Of a stretch of 64,000 nucleotides of DNA, positions 43,348-53,216 are shown piece by piece. A program made the translations under genes and the position numbers. This stretch comes from J027 sp034437655 (GTDB lineage Bacteria; Chloroflexota; Anaerolineae; Aggregatilineales; J027). The DNA lies in the NCBI GenBank assembly GCA_034437655.1, contig DAOTTU010000080.1, forward strand, positions 62,001-126,000. The letters run 5' to 3'. Under the pieces are notes generated by a model. That model had not been told where the DNA came from. It searched no databases and worked only from the letters and a program-made list of their open reading frames with translations. Each line of letters starts with the position of its first letter. The stretch's first letter is position 1.

Positions 43348-44622
43348 TCAGGCGTCAGGCGACAGGCTTTCGAGTGCAACGGTTGCTGCTTCATTTGGTG
43401 AAACACCGTTTATGACGGATTCAAACGCCGCCTGAAGCGCAACCGCTGCCTGGTTTCGACGCCCTTCCACAAAGATCGTTCCAGTCAGCAATGCCTGGAT
43501 AGATTCGATATAGTCCGTGTCGAGCGCATTAAGGGCTCGTTCTTGCACAGGGAGCGTCTGTGTAGCCAGCCCAACGTCAATAAGCTGGTCGGTTTGCATC
43601 ATAAAGCTGACAAATTCACTTGCCTGTTCCTGACGATTTTCGTCAGCAGTCAGTAAAATCCAGACCCACCCATCTACAAAAACAAGTGTTTGAACATCGG
43701 TCGTTGGCACCGGAAGCACACGATAGTCAGCAAGGGCTTCTGTACGCAAGAACACCGATGAATCAACCAATCCGAACGCATCCGCTCTCCCCGTCAATTC
43801 GTCAAGATAGTCAGACGGTGTGCGATAGTTCAGGATGCTGTCTGAAAAAACCTCATTTTGTAGCGCATCATCAACCCATCGCAGGCTCTGGCGCAACGCA
43901 GCTTCTGCAAGCGTGGGCAATCCCTCGTCGTCAATTAGACGCCCACCAGCCGCCAGATACAACATCAAAATCGTATCATTCACTACACGTCCCGAACGTG
44001 GCCGCCCCGGAAACAGCATCGGTGTGCCAGCCGTAATCACGTCTTCAATGCGTGTCGGTGCGGTCACAAGTGCATCTGGCCCGGCAACCATATGCTGAAC
44101 ATCCATCAAATACGGTAACCCATACAAGAGACCGTTGACGGTTCCTAACTGTTGCAAATTTGGAGAAAGCGCAGCAATGTCATTCACGATCGTGCGCGTG
44201 TCCCAGTTTTCAAGCGTTTGAATCGGTGCAGGTTCAATTGAAAAGGTTGGGTCGGTGTCGTCTGTAGTGGTATTGGCTGAAATGGTTTGCACCAACGCCA
44301 GCATCTGGTCACGCCGCACAACCATAACATCTGGCGTCGCACCTGGCGCGATGGTATACGTGAGATTAAGCTGATCTACCGGACCCTGACCTTCAAAACT
44401 CGTTGGATAGACGCGATATTCGACTTCATTCATGGCTGAGTCGTTATAGTCGGCAAAGAGCGTATTTAGCAGCGCCTGTTCACCGTCTTGATAAAGGGCT
44501 TCTGGCCACCAGACGCGAATAGGACCACGGCGGGTTGTGTCGTCTTCCTGAGCCCGGCTGCCAGCAACGCCAATCGTCATGGCAATGCAAAGCAGGAATA
44601 ATACGCGCAGGATGTGTCGCAT
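43348..44622 (-). CDS. Extracellular solute-binding protein, ABC-transporter type
   Basis: 424 residues from the ATG at 44622, with AAGGAGATGTT directly before it; upstream frame to 44784 is non-coding. A signal peptide covers residues 1-25 (cut near SRAQE). The rest has family features of sugar-type binding proteins: RGPIRVWWPEALYQDGEQALLNTLFADYN near 32-60, TPDVMVVRRDQML near 100-112, LPYLMDVQHMV, and FVDGWVWILLTADEN followed by ASEFVSFMMQTDQ. There is no lipobox cysteine. No permease or ATPase gene is adjacent, so the transporter partner is elsewhere or it acts differently. Confidence 0.85.
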   Translation of the reverse strand: MRHILRVLFLLCIAMTIGVAGSRAQEDDTTRRGPIRVWWPEALYQDGEQALLNTLFADYNDSAMNEVEYRVYPTSFEGQGPVDQLNLTYTIAPGATPDVMVVRRDQMLALVQTISANTTTDDTDPTFSIEPAPIQTLENWDTRTIVNDIAALSPNLQQLGTVNGLLYGLPYLMDVQHMVAGPDALVTAPTRIEDVITAGTPMLFPGRPRSGRVVNDTILMLYLAAGGRLIDDEGLPTLAEAALRQSLRWVDDALQNEVFSDSILNYRTPSDYLDELTGRADAFGLVDSSVFLRTEALADYRVLPVPTTDVQTLVFVDGWVWILLTADENRQEQASEFVSFMMQTDQLIDVGLATQTLPVQERALNALDTDYIESIQALLTGTIFVEGRRNQAAVALQAAFESVINGVSPNEAATVALESLSPDA

Positions 44623-44696
44623 AACATCTCCTTGTTGGTTGTGGTGCAGTGCGTATTGCAGGCATGATTTGTGCGACTTTTCAGCCGGCCTGCAAG

Positions 44697-44705
44697 TGGT
44701 ATAAT
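44697..44705 (+). promoter_or_regulatory. Extended -10 promoter of the surface-glycan operon
   Basis: TGG-TATAAT: a perfect -10 hexamer at 44700-44705 with the TG of an extended -10 at 44697-44698. No good -35 is present, as is common for this promoter type. The first gene starts at 44752. Confidence 0.5.
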
Positions 44706-44751
44706 ATGTGCCGCAAAATTCGCACAAAAGCTCTTTTGAGAATTGTAATCT

Positions 44752-46734
44752 ATGGTTGATCGTACCATACCCTACCTGAAGCACCTCATACGCAACCGCT
44801 GGTTCTGGGCTGTGGTTGTTTTTGTAGCGCTACTGGCAGCCTATGTCCATACCTTAATGCCGGGCACGGTTGGTGGTGACGCTGGTGAATTGCAGTATGC
44901 AGGGCCCATCCTGGCATTAACACACCCCACCGGGCTGCCGCTCTATATTTTTGTGAGCCATCTCTGGGCAGAAGTCATAACCATTGGCAGTGTTGCCTAT
45001 CGTATGAATTTGCTGGCCGCCGTTTCAGGAGCATTGGCTTGTGCTATTGTGCTGCTGATGGTGCAGCGGCTCTACGGTAACCTTGTGGTCGCTATTGCCA
45101 CCGCCTTAACCTGTGGCGTTGCTGCGACCTTCTGGAGCCAGGCTGTATTACCGGACAAATATGCGTTCAATACTATCTGGGTTGCTGCCGTTATTGGGCT
45201 GGCGTTGCTTTGGGCACAAGAACACGCGCAACCAAACGCCAACCGCATTCTTTATACCCTCTCAGCGGTATATGGCATCAGTTTGCTGCACCACCGCACC
45301 ATGCTGCTATTTGCCTTTGGGTTAGGCGTGATGGTGCTGTGGCATGAGCGCGAAGCTATCTGGCAAAACTGGCAACGCACAGCAACTTGCCTGGCCCTGG
45401 TGTTAGGGCCGGCGCTGATTGTCTACCCGCTATTTCTACCCTGGATTCAAGCTCGCGAACTGGCCCCGAGTGAATGGCAGCCACAAACCGCTGCCCAATG
45501 GATTGAATGGCTGATGGATCGTGACGAAGCTGTAGAAGCATTTGTCACGACGGGGGTGGGCCAACAACTGATTAATTATGCCGACATCATGTACAACGAC
45601 TATACGGTGATCGTGATGGCGGTGGCGTTGCTTGGCGGGCTGCTGCTGGCCCGAAAAGACCCTGGTGCAGGGTTCTTTGTATTGTTCACGTTTGCCTTGC
45701 AAGGGGGCCTGGCGGCCAACTGGCGCGACAATGACCGGCCATACACCTATTTTCTGCCATCATTTCTGCTGTTGGTGTATGCTTATGCACATGGTTTGCA
45801 ATTTCTGTGGCATCTCAGCGTGCAGCGGCTAGCGCACGTTCAATGGCAACGGCCGGCCGTTCGCGGTGTGCTGATCGCAATAATAGCTTTTGTTATCGGC
45901 GCTCAGTGGAACCATGCCTATGCCAAGCGTTACGATAATGCCACCTATGGGCTGCCGCTGGGGCTATGGCGTACAACAATCAAATCCGCTGATATGGGCG
46001 ACCGTCTCGCCAGCGGAATGCAAGACTTACCACCCAATGCTGTCTTGCTCACAGAATGGGAGCCTGCGACGATTCTCTGGTATTATCACAAGGTCGAGAA
46101 TGTCCGCCCTGATCTGACGATCAAATATCCAGTAGATCGCTACCTGCCTATCTACGAAGAAACTGGCCGCCCGCTCTGTGTGTCGCATCATGTGCAGCTC
46201 AATGACATCACCGACCGCACCTATCATCCAACCGCAGTTGATGCCCTGATCTGTCTGCAAACGGAGCCGCAGCGTATTCAGCACACCGACGAGCTACCGC
46301 CACGTGTGGTTCCACTTCAGAAGATACTCTACAACAGTGCAGGTACACCTCAGCTTGAACTGATGGGCTTCTGGATGCGAAGCGCGATACTTGAACGTAG
46401 CAGTTATCAGCCGCTGGTGCTTTCCTGGCGCGCTGTGGATAATCTGGAAAGCGACTATTCCATCTCGTTGCGCATATACCGTGACGACTGGACCGAAATT
46501 TGGCGACAAGATGTACAACACCCGGTCAGCGGTATGTATCCAACATCGCGCTGGGTTGAAAATGAACTGGTGCATGACTATCACGAACTTCCGCTTCCGC
46601 CCGATATGCCAACGGGCAATTACTTCTGGGCGGTGGTGGTCTATGAAGTGGATGCTGAAGGCAACTTCAACAACCTTCAACACCCTGACGACGGTCAGGT
46701 TATTTTTGGTAGTACCTTTCAAGTAGTCGAGTAG
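44752..46734 (+). CDS. DUF2723-family multi-pass membrane protein (protein O-mannosyltransferase-like)
   Basis: 660 residues with about ten or more membrane helices in the first 400 residues, then a soluble part of about 260 residues that is beta-rich. The first loop carries GTVGGDAGELQYAGPILALTHPTGLPLY, split as GGDAGELQYAGP and LTHPTGLPLY, the acidic signature of DUF2723/GT39-like transferases, which use lipid-linked sugars. The acceptor is unknown. It is the first gene of a run with a secreted binding protein and two glycosyltransferases, supporting a role in surface glycan or glycoprotein synthesis. Confidence 0.85.
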   Translation: MVDRTIPYLKHLIRNRWFWAVVVFVALLAAYVHTLMPGTVGGDAGELQYAGPILALTHPTGLPLYIFVSHLWAEVITIGSVAYRMNLLAAVSGALACAIVLLMVQRLYGNLVVAIATALTCGVAATFWSQAVLPDKYAFNTIWVAAVIGLALLWAQEHAQPNANRILYTLSAVYGISLLHHRTMLLFAFGLGVMVLWHEREAIWQNWQRTATCLALVLGPALIVYPLFLPWIQARELAPSEWQPQTAAQWIEWLMDRDEAVEAFVTTGVGQQLINYADIMYNDYTVIVMAVALLGGLLLARKDPGAGFFVLFTFALQGGLAANWRDNDRPYTYFLPSFLLLVYAYAHGLQFLWHLSVQRLAHVQWQRPAVRGVLIAIIAFVIGAQWNHAYAKRYDNATYGLPLGLWRTTIKSADMGDRLASGMQDLPPNAVLLTEWEPATILWYYHKVENVRPDLTIKYPVDRYLPIYEETGRPLCVSHHVQLNDITDRTYHPTAVDALICLQTEPQRIQHTDELPPRVVPLQKILYNSAGTPQLELMGFWMRSAILERSSYQPLVLSWRAVDNLESDYSISLRIYRDDWTEIWRQDVQHPVSGMYPTSRWVENELVHDYHELPLPPDMPTGNYFWAVVVYEVDAEGNFNNLQHPDDGQVIFGSTFQVVE

Positions 46735-46749
46735 ACAAGAATAACAACT

Positions 46750-49017
46750 ATGATGCGTCAATTACGTGTGCCCGTATTACTCACAATATTGCTCGTTTTA
46801 CTGGCCTCGCTGGCTGCGATCCCCGGTCAGGCTGAACCCGCTCCCCGCCAACAAGCTCCCACTATCCTGAACATGGGCTGGATGGAAGGGCGTGGTGCGC
46901 CGGGGGAACGTGGGGCACGGCTAGCTGCACGACAGATTAACGCCGCTGGTGGCGTCACCGGGCCAGATGGGACAACCTATCAATTCCAGATTGCGTATCC
47001 ACAGCGCCCGCTGGTGGTTGCTGAAGATATGCGTATTGTGCTGCGCAATTTGCTGGATCAGCAGGTAGTTTCGATTATTGGACCAGCACGCGATGAATTG
47101 ATTCTCCCCAACCTCGACCCACTCTCAAGCGCCAGTGTGCCCATTTTGACCCTCGCCGCAGCGGATACCATTACCGATATTGATGCGAATGACAATATTT
47201 TGCGGATGCGGGCCGCTGAGCGCTTTCATAGCCGGGCACTGGCCAACGTACTGCTGCAAGACATCGGCGCGACCCGTTTCGCCCTAATTCAGACAGACGT
47301 GGCCTCAACCGAAGCACTGGTCTTGTTCGAACAGGTGTTGCAAGCGGCGGACATTGAACCCGTCATCAAGTTACAACGTGTGGACAATGCAACGCTCGCA
47401 GACGATGCAGCGGAAATTGTGGCGGCTGCCCCCGAGGTTGTGGTGCTGTGGGGTGCCCCCGACGACGCGACCACGCTACTACAAACGCTGCGTTCAGCGA
47501 ATTATCAGGGTGAATTTGCGTATCGCGATGCATTGCAGGCGGTTAATGCCGGGGTGATGTCGCCGCGACTGGCAGAAGGGACTATTGGCGTCGGTGGATG
47601 GGTTTACACCACCCCAAACGAAGTCAGCCGCATCTTCCTGGTCGATTTCGTCACAGAATATAATCGTATCCCGGACGGAACTGAGGCCGCTGCTTATGAT
47701 GCGGTTTGGATTCTGCGCCGCTATATTGAAAACGGGGGTGTGAACGTTGACCAGCTCTACAACACGCTCGTACAATCCCCGCCGATTTTCACGGTGCAAG
47801 GACGGCTAGAACCCGGTACTTATGGCAACGGCGATGTCTCGCGGCATGTAACCGTGTATCGAATGCGCGACACTGGCGGCCCGCAGATTGTCGCTCGTTT
47901 TGCAAACGATGTCCGGCTGGCCCCAGACCAGGAAGTCGATGACGACCCAAACATAGTCGGCTTGATCGGTACTATCACCGCTACACCGACACCTTCCAGC
48001 ACACCGACGATTACCTTTACGCCTTCGTTGACACCAATTCCAACAGATACCCCCCTCCCAACCGCTACCCCTGACGTTGTCACCGTCATCGGCACACTTG
48101 ACGCCGTGAATCTGCGCGCCGGGCCAGACACAACGTTTGACATTCTGGGGCAACTCCTCGAAGGCGAACGTGTTCCGGCGGTGGGGGCTAATGTTGACCG
48201 CTCGTGGCTGGTGGTCACATGGCGCGGGCAGCAGGTCTGGGTGTCGGCTGATGTGGTGGACGTTTTTGACCCCGGTGGACTGGTGCAACAACTTCCCGTT
48301 GCAGATGCACAAACTGCGCGCACACCCGGCGCACTGATACCCCCTGCCGAACGGGCTGCCGGGCCCGATTTGGTAATTGATAGTGTATTGTTGAATCCAC
48401 CGTCTTTGATTCCGAACCAGGGCTTTACAGCAACCGTCTTGATCCGTAATCAGGGTGGGCAACCGGCCGGCCCATTCAGTATCGGGACGACGTTTCAACC
48501 GGGTAACATTACGGTCGCAGGCAATAGTGCTGGCGTGGCGGCTAACAGCGCGACAGGGGTTGACCTGAGCGGTGTTGCGCGTGGGTCGGGGCAATTTAGC
48601 GTGAATGTCACCGTAGACACCAACAACACGGTCGCTGAAACCAATGAAAACAACAACGTCTATACATTCACCTACAACGTCAGTAGCCCGGTCATTGCGC
48701 AGGTTGAAGGGTTGACGATCAATGTGAATACGTCGCGTGTGTTGACGGGAGCAACCCCGGATATTCTGTGGGATGGCTTTAACCTATTGGCGCAAGGGAA
48801 CGCTCGTCTAGGCAACATTCCGGGCTTGAGTTATGACACAAGCACGGCAGATACCCTCAATCCGGCGTTGTTGACGCTACCGAGCATTGATGGTGGGCAA
48901 ATTTTCCCCGGTGCGACCTTTGGCATTATCACCAACGAAGGGCAACGCGGCATTATTCGCATTGACGGGAATATTTCTGGCACAGCGGTCATCTCATACC
49001 GTATTTTTGGTAACTAA
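46750..49017 (+). CDS. Secreted periplasmic-binding-protein (Leu/Ile/Val type) fused to SH3b and CARDB domains
   Basis: 755 residues. A signal peptide ends near QAEPAP. Residues 38-390 form a type 1 periplasmic-binding fold of the branched-chain amino acid receptor class (GARLAARQINAAGG, VSIIGPARDELILP, YDAVWILRRYI). A Thr/Pro/Ser linker follows (about 410-440), then an SH3b domain (NLRAGPDTTFDILG, SWLVVTWRGQQVWVS), then a CARDB-type adhesion domain (GPDLVIDSVLLNPPSLIPNQ, ETNENNNVYTF) and a final beta domain. This is an unusual build: a ligand sensor on a wall-binding stalk. There is no transporter next to it. It sits in the glycan operon. Confidence 0.88.
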   Translation: MMRQLRVPVLLTILLVLLASLAAIPGQAEPAPRQQAPTILNMGWMEGRGAPGERGARLAARQINAAGGVTGPDGTTYQFQIAYPQRPLVVAEDMRIVLRNLLDQQVVSIIGPARDELILPNLDPLSSASVPILTLAAADTITDIDANDNILRMRAAERFHSRALANVLLQDIGATRFALIQTDVASTEALVLFEQVLQAADIEPVIKLQRVDNATLADDAAEIVAAAPEVVVLWGAPDDATTLLQTLRSANYQGEFAYRDALQAVNAGVMSPRLAEGTIGVGGWVYTTPNEVSRIFLVDFVTEYNRIPDGTEAAAYDAVWILRRYIENGGVNVDQLYNTLVQSPPIFTVQGRLEPGTYGNGDVSRHVTVYRMRDTGGPQIVARFANDVRLAPDQEVDDDPNIVGLIGTITATPTPSSTPTITFTPSLTPIPTDTPLPTATPDVVTVIGTLDAVNLRAGPDTTFDILGQLLEGERVPAVGANVDRSWLVVTWRGQQVWVSADVVDVFDPGGLVQQLPVADAQTARTPGALIPPAERAAGPDLVIDSVLLNPPSLIPNQGFTATVLIRNQGGQPAGPFSIGTTFQPGNITVAGNSAGVAANSATGVDLSGVARGSGQFSVNVTVDTNNTVAETNENNNVYTFTYNVSSPVIAQVEGLTINVNTSRVLTGATPDILWDGFNLLAQGNARLGNIPGLSYDTSTADTLNPALLTLPSIDGGQIFPGATFGIITNEGQRGIIRIDGNISGTAVISYRIFGN

Positions 49018-49023
49018 ACGCTG

Positions 49024-50139
49024 ATGCATATTGCGATTAATGCGCAACTACTGTCTGCTACAGCAGGCTATCGCAAAGCCGGGATTCATCGCTATATCTG
49101 GGGTGTGTTAAGTCATTTGCCAGATGCCGCCCCAGATGCACACTTTACGGTGATGCTCAACCATCATCTATCGACACCCCTACCCCGTACTGATGAGCGC
49201 GTCAGCTTTGACACCACGCACCCGCTACGCCGCATCTTATGGGAACAGGTGATTCAACCCGGGGTGGTGCGCCGACTGCAACCAACACTGTACTACTCAC
49301 CAGCTTTTGTTATCCCGCGTTTTTTACCCTGCCCATCTGTTGTCATGGTGCATGACCTCAGCTTTGAACATTTCCCAGAGGTGCTTTCCCGGGCACGACG
49401 GTATTATTTGCGCAATTTTGCCCGCGCAAGCTGCCGCCGAGCCACGCGCATCATCGCCAACTCACAAAGTACAGCGCGAGACATAGCACTGACATGGAAC
49501 ATTCCGCGCGAAAAGATTGACGTGTCATTGGTCGGGGTGTCGTCAGAATTTCGACCACTAGCCCCAGAAACCATCGCCGCATTTCGCGAACAAAAGCAAC
49601 TACCATCACGATTTTTGCTCTTTCTAGGCACCCTCGAGCCGCGCAAGAATCTCTCGATGCTGCTACGCGCTTATGCAGCACTTCCTGAAACGGTACGCAA
49701 CGACTTGCACCTGGTCCTGGCCGGAGGAAAGGGCTGGATGTTTGACGACATCTTTGCTACTATCGCCGCCTGTGGACTGGAAGCGACCGTTCATACACCG
49801 GGTTATCTGGCCAGTGATGAGCTTCCAATGTGGTACAATGCCGCCGACGCCTTTGTTTACCCGGCACTGTACGAAGGCTTTGGTATTCCACTTCTAGAAG
49901 CGATGGCCTGTGGTAAACTGGTGCTGGCCGCTGACACATCGTCTTTGCCAGAAGCACTTGGCGATACAGGCGTTTTGCTGCCACCACACAACGAGCAAGC
50001 ATGGACAGCCGCAATGCAATCTGTTTACGACATGTACCCGATACCACAACAAACCGATGCCGTCGCACGCGCCACAACCTTCACATGGCGTGCCGCTGCG
50101 CAACGCACAGTAGAAAGTTTTCGTCAGGCCCTGTCATGA
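49024..50139 (+). CDS. Glycosyltransferase family 4
   Basis: 371 residues with a two-domain GT-B fold. N-terminal acceptor domain has GIHRYIWGVLSHL and VHDLSFEHFPE. The C-terminal nucleotide-sugar half includes FLGTLEPRKNLSMLLRAYA near 197-215, TPGYLASDELPMWYNAADAFVYP near 258-280 and the E-x7-E motif in EGFGIPLLEAMACG. It probably adds a hexose such as mannose or glucose to a lipid-linked or surface glycan; the sugar is not determinable. It follows the previous gene by 6 bp with no Shine-Dalgarno, so it is translationally coupled, and overlaps the next gene by 4 bp. Confidence 0.92.
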   Translation: MHIAINAQLLSATAGYRKAGIHRYIWGVLSHLPDAAPDAHFTVMLNHHLSTPLPRTDERVSFDTTHPLRRILWEQVIQPGVVRRLQPTLYYSPAFVIPRFLPCPSVVMVHDLSFEHFPEVLSRARRYYLRNFARASCRRATRIIANSQSTARDIALTWNIPREKIDVSLVGVSSEFRPLAPETIAAFREQKQLPSRFLLFLGTLEPRKNLSMLLRAYAALPETVRNDLHLVLAGGKGWMFDDIFATIAACGLEATVHTPGYLASDELPMWYNAADAFVYPALYEGFGIPLLEAMACGKLVLAADTSSLPEALGDTGVLLPPHNEQAWTAAMQSVYDMYPIPQQTDAVARATTFTWRAAAQRTVESFRQALS

Positions 50140-51638
50140 CGACCTCAACCGATACGCACAATCTTGAAAACACGCACGACGATGCAACACAACCGGGATG
50201 GTTGCGGGCGTGGCTATTCGACCAGAAGCAATGGCACTTGCTCTGGCTAGATGCGCTGCTCATCTGGGCAGCCTTTCTGGTATCGTACTATTTACGCTAC
50301 AATGTTGAGCTTTTTCAACCTGTTGATGAGGCTAACGTCGCGCCATTTGACCCCTACATTAGCTATGCGTTCATTTTTATGGCGTGGATTTTGATCGGCA
50401 ATCAAAGCGCCGGGCTTTATGTGCAACAACGCGGGCGCACGTGGGTCAACGAATTACTTTCCATCACCAACAACACCACCAACGCCGGGCTCGTAATCAT
50501 GGCGCTGAGTTTTCTGTTTCAACCACTTGTATTTTCACGACTCCTGATTATTCAGGCGGTTGTGCTGACTGTTATCGTGCTGGCTGGCGCGCGCTTCGGG
50601 TTACGTGGACTTAAACGCCGCTTGCAACAACGCGGCATCGGTGTTGAACGGGTGCTGGTCATCGGTGCTGACCACCTCGGGCGGCATGCTATGCGCACAC
50701 TGGTCGCCCGCCCAGACCTCGGCTATCGACTGGTTGGTTTTCTGGACGACGACCCGCAATTGGGGCATACAGACCTTGGACGGCTTTCTGCGCTTGGTAG
50801 CCTCGACAACTTCGCAACCGTTACCGAAAAGCATCACATTGACCTCGTGATTATCACATTGCCGTGGGAAAACCACCGTCAAATTGTTGACATCATTCGT
50901 GAATGCGAAACCCGGGGGATTGGTGTGCGGGCTGTGCCAGACCTGGTGCAGTTGAACCTATCGCAGGTGCAGATGGAAATGCTCGGCGGTATCCCGATGT
51001 TGGGGGTACAGCGTGAACTTGAGATTTCAATGGCAGACCGCCTGTTTAAGCGTGTTTTTGACCTCGCCCTGATCCTTATCGCCGCGCCGCTGCTACTGCC
51101 GCTTTTTGCGCTGATTGCGCTGGCCATCCGGCTGGATTCTCCCGGGCCGGTCTTCTTCCGGCAAGAACGCATTGGGCTGAACGGCAAGCCTTTTTACATG
51201 GTGAAGTTCCGCTCTATGGTCGTTAATGCCGAAGAACTGTGGGACAAGGTACTGCGCGACAGTCAGACGATGGATGATCCGCGCCGCCCCAAAATTGTTG
51301 ACGACCCGCGCATCACTGCAATTGGACGCTTCTTGCGCAAAACCAGTCTGGACGAACTGCCGAATATTATCAATGTGCTGCGTGGTGAAATGAGCCTGGT
51401 TGGTCCTCGTCCGCAGGTTCGGCGCGAGGTTGAACTCTATGAACCCTGGCATCACCAGCGCCATAAGGTTCGCCCCGGCATGACTGGACTCTGGCAAATT
51501 AGTGGCCGTAGCGACATTCCCTTTGATGAAATGTGCCTGCTGGATATTTATTATATTGAAAACTGGTCGGTTGGGCTGGATTTACAAATCTTAATCCAGA
51601 CAGTACCACGTGTTGTGTTTGGTGTCGGGGCCTACTAG
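50136..51638 (+). CDS. Polyprenyl-phosphate sugar phosphotransferase (WbaP/WcaJ-like)
   Basis: 500 residues. The ATG overlaps the upstream stop (ATGA). Four N-terminal membrane helices lie within about 30-160, followed by a CoA-binding-like Rossmann domain (VLVIGADHLGRHAMRTL), a fifth helix (LALILIAAPLLLPLFALIALA) and the catalytic Bac_transf domain: FRQERIGLNGKPFYMVKFRSM, DELPNIINVLRGEMSLVGPRPQ and RPGMTGLWQISGRSD. These enzymes start glycan assembly by moving a sugar-1-phosphate onto undecaprenyl phosphate. As last gene of the operon it is probably the initiating step for the surface polysaccharide. Confidence 0.94.
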   Translation: MTTSTDTHNLENTHDDATQPGWLRAWLFDQKQWHLLWLDALLIWAAFLVSYYLRYNVELFQPVDEANVAPFDPYISYAFIFMAWILIGNQSAGLYVQQRGRTWVNELLSITNNTTNAGLVIMALSFLFQPLVFSRLLIIQAVVLTVIVLAGARFGLRGLKRRLQQRGIGVERVLVIGADHLGRHAMRTLVARPDLGYRLVGFLDDDPQLGHTDLGRLSALGSLDNFATVTEKHHIDLVIITLPWENHRQIVDIIRECETRGIGVRAVPDLVQLNLSQVQMEMLGGIPMLGVQRELEISMADRLFKRVFDLALILIAAPLLLPLFALIALAIRLDSPGPVFFRQERIGLNGKPFYMVKFRSMVVNAEELWDKVLRDSQTMDDPRRPKIVDDPRITAIGRFLRKTSLDELPNIINVLRGEMSLVGPRPQVRREVELYEPWHHQRHKVRPGMTGLWQISGRSDIPFDEMCLLDIYYIENWSVGLDLQILIQTVPRVVFGVGAY

Positions 51639-51671
51639 AACAAAACAGGATGCTTTGGCACAGAAAATGTC

Positions 51672-51704
51672 TCTGGCTACGAAGAAAGGCTGTAGCCAGA
51701 TTTT
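51672..51704. terminator. Bidirectional terminator between glycan operon and rho
   Basis: TCTGGCTAC (51672-51680) and GTAGCCAGA (51692-51700) form a perfect 9-bp stem with an 11-nt loop. TTTT follows on the plus strand and AAAA precedes on the other side (51664-51667), so it can serve both convergent transcripts. Confidence 0.8.
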
Positions 51705-51705
51705 G

Positions 51706-52992
51706 CTATGTCCGCGCCACCAGTGCTTCTAAGAATTCCTCGTTGTTTTCAGTGCGCCGCAGTTGATGCAAGATACGCTCGGTTGGTTCAACAATGTTGT
51801 CACCGTTGTTTTTGACCATCATATCGAACATACGCCGCATGGTCCAAATGCGCTGCGTCACGTCTGGCCCAAGCAACAATTCTTCTTTACGGGTCGAAGA
51901 TTGCTTCACATCAAAAGCCGGGAAAATACGACGTTCTTGCAGCTCACGCGACAAATGTAGTTCCATGTTGCCCGTCCCCTTGAACTCCTCGTAGATCACG
52001 TCATCCATACGGCTCCCCGTTCGCACGAGGCAGGTCGCGACAATCGTCAGGCTACCACCTTCTTCGATGTTACGCGCCGCACCGAAAAAGCGCTTTGGTG
52101 GGTACAACGCGGAAGGGTCGATACCTCCCGTCAGGGTGCGGCCGCTCTGGGGCACTACCAGGTTGTAGGCACGAGCCAGGCGCGTGACACTGTCGAGCAT
52201 AATCACCACGTCTTTCTTGCTTTCCACCAGACGTTTCGCTCGTTCTAGCGCCATTTCTGCGACCCGAACATGGCTCTGTGCGAGGTCATCGAAGGTACTG
52301 CTGATTACCTCAGCGTCTACAGAACGATCCATGTCGGTGACTTCTTCAGGGCGCTCACCAATCAGCACAACCATCAGATGTACGCCAGGATAATTCAAGC
52401 TGATCGCGTTGGCGACCTCTTTCAAGACAGTGGTCTTACCCGCTTTGGGTGGGCTCACGAACAAACCACGTTGCCCCATGCCAATCGGTGAAATGAGATT
52501 TAACAGGCGCGTGGCCAGAATGTGCGGACTGGTTTCAAGATTGAAGCGTTGTTCGGGGAAAATCGGGGTAAGGTCTTCGAAGTTCGGGCGGCGCTTGATG
52601 GTTTCAGGGTCCATCCCATTCACCGCTTCGACGCGCAACAACCCATAGTATTTTTCAGAGTCTTTGGGCGGTCGAATTTGCCCGATGACCATATCGCCAG
52701 TACGCAGATTAAAGCGCCTGATTTGCGTCTGGCTGACATAAATGTCGTCGGAGCTAGGACGATAGGCTTTTGACCGTAGGAACCCGATACCATCTTCAAT
52801 AATTTCAAGCACCCCGCCACGCAACTCATGCCCCTGTTGCTCGGCTTTGAAGCGCAGAATCCGAAGGATCAATTCTTCTTTCTTTAAGCGGCTATACCCG
52901 ACAACTTCCAGGTCACGGGCCAACGTCCGCAACTCTGCGAGGGTCATTGTATCGAGATCACCGATGTTTAAGCTGTTTGATGTTGGAACCAT
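51706..52992 (-). CDS. rho: Transcription termination factor Rho
   Basis: RNA-dependent hexameric helicase that ends transcription. 428 residues. The Rho_N helical domain (MTLAELRTLARDL, residues 15-27), the RNA-binding cold-shock domain (GVLEIIEDGIGFLRS near 61-75), the P-loop SPPKAGKT near 176-183, Walker B (VVIMLDSVTRLARAYN) and the Q/R-loop regions near the C-terminus are all present. The start ATG has GGAGG about ten bases upstream. Bounded downstream by the bidirectional terminator. Upstream lies the longest gap in the window. Confidence 0.97.
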   Translation of the reverse strand: MVPTSNSLNIGDLDTMTLAELRTLARDLEVVGYSRLKKEELILRILRFKAEQQGHELRGGVLEIIEDGIGFLRSKAYRPSSDDIYVSQTQIRRFNLRTGDMVIGQIRPPKDSEKYYGLLRVEAVNGMDPETIKRRPNFEDLTPIFPEQRFNLETSPHILATRLLNLISPIGMGQRGLFVSPPKAGKTTVLKEVANAISLNYPGVHLMVVLIGERPEEVTDMDRSVDAEVISSTFDDLAQSHVRVAEMALERAKRLVESKKDVVIMLDSVTRLARAYNLVVPQSGRTLTGGIDPSALYPPKRFFGAARNIEEGGSLTIVATCLVRTGSRMDDVIYEEFKGTGNMELHLSRELQERRIFPAFDVKQSSTRKEELLLGPDVTQRIWTMRRMFDMMVKNNGDNIVEPTERILHQLRRTENNEEFLEALVART

Positions 52993-53216
52993 AGGCGCAA
53001 AGGCCTCCTGCTGTTACTTGATTGTGAAGGTAAAGTTGTAGAATATTGACACAGGTTTACACCCTTAAATAGCGCTACGGGTATGAGGTAACTCGTGAAT
53101 GCACGCTTTCACACGAAAGCATAGCCAAGCACATTCGTTGCGTACATAATTGTATGCAATGGGTTTGGTGACAGGCGACGTAGTTACATTACTTGAGGGG
53201 GGCACAATTACTACTG

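Noticed and set aside
47806..48594. Open 262-codon frame on the minus strand
   Set aside because: Antisense shadow of the PBP1-SH3b-CARDB gene; its translation is Cys/Arg/Gln-rich without pattern.
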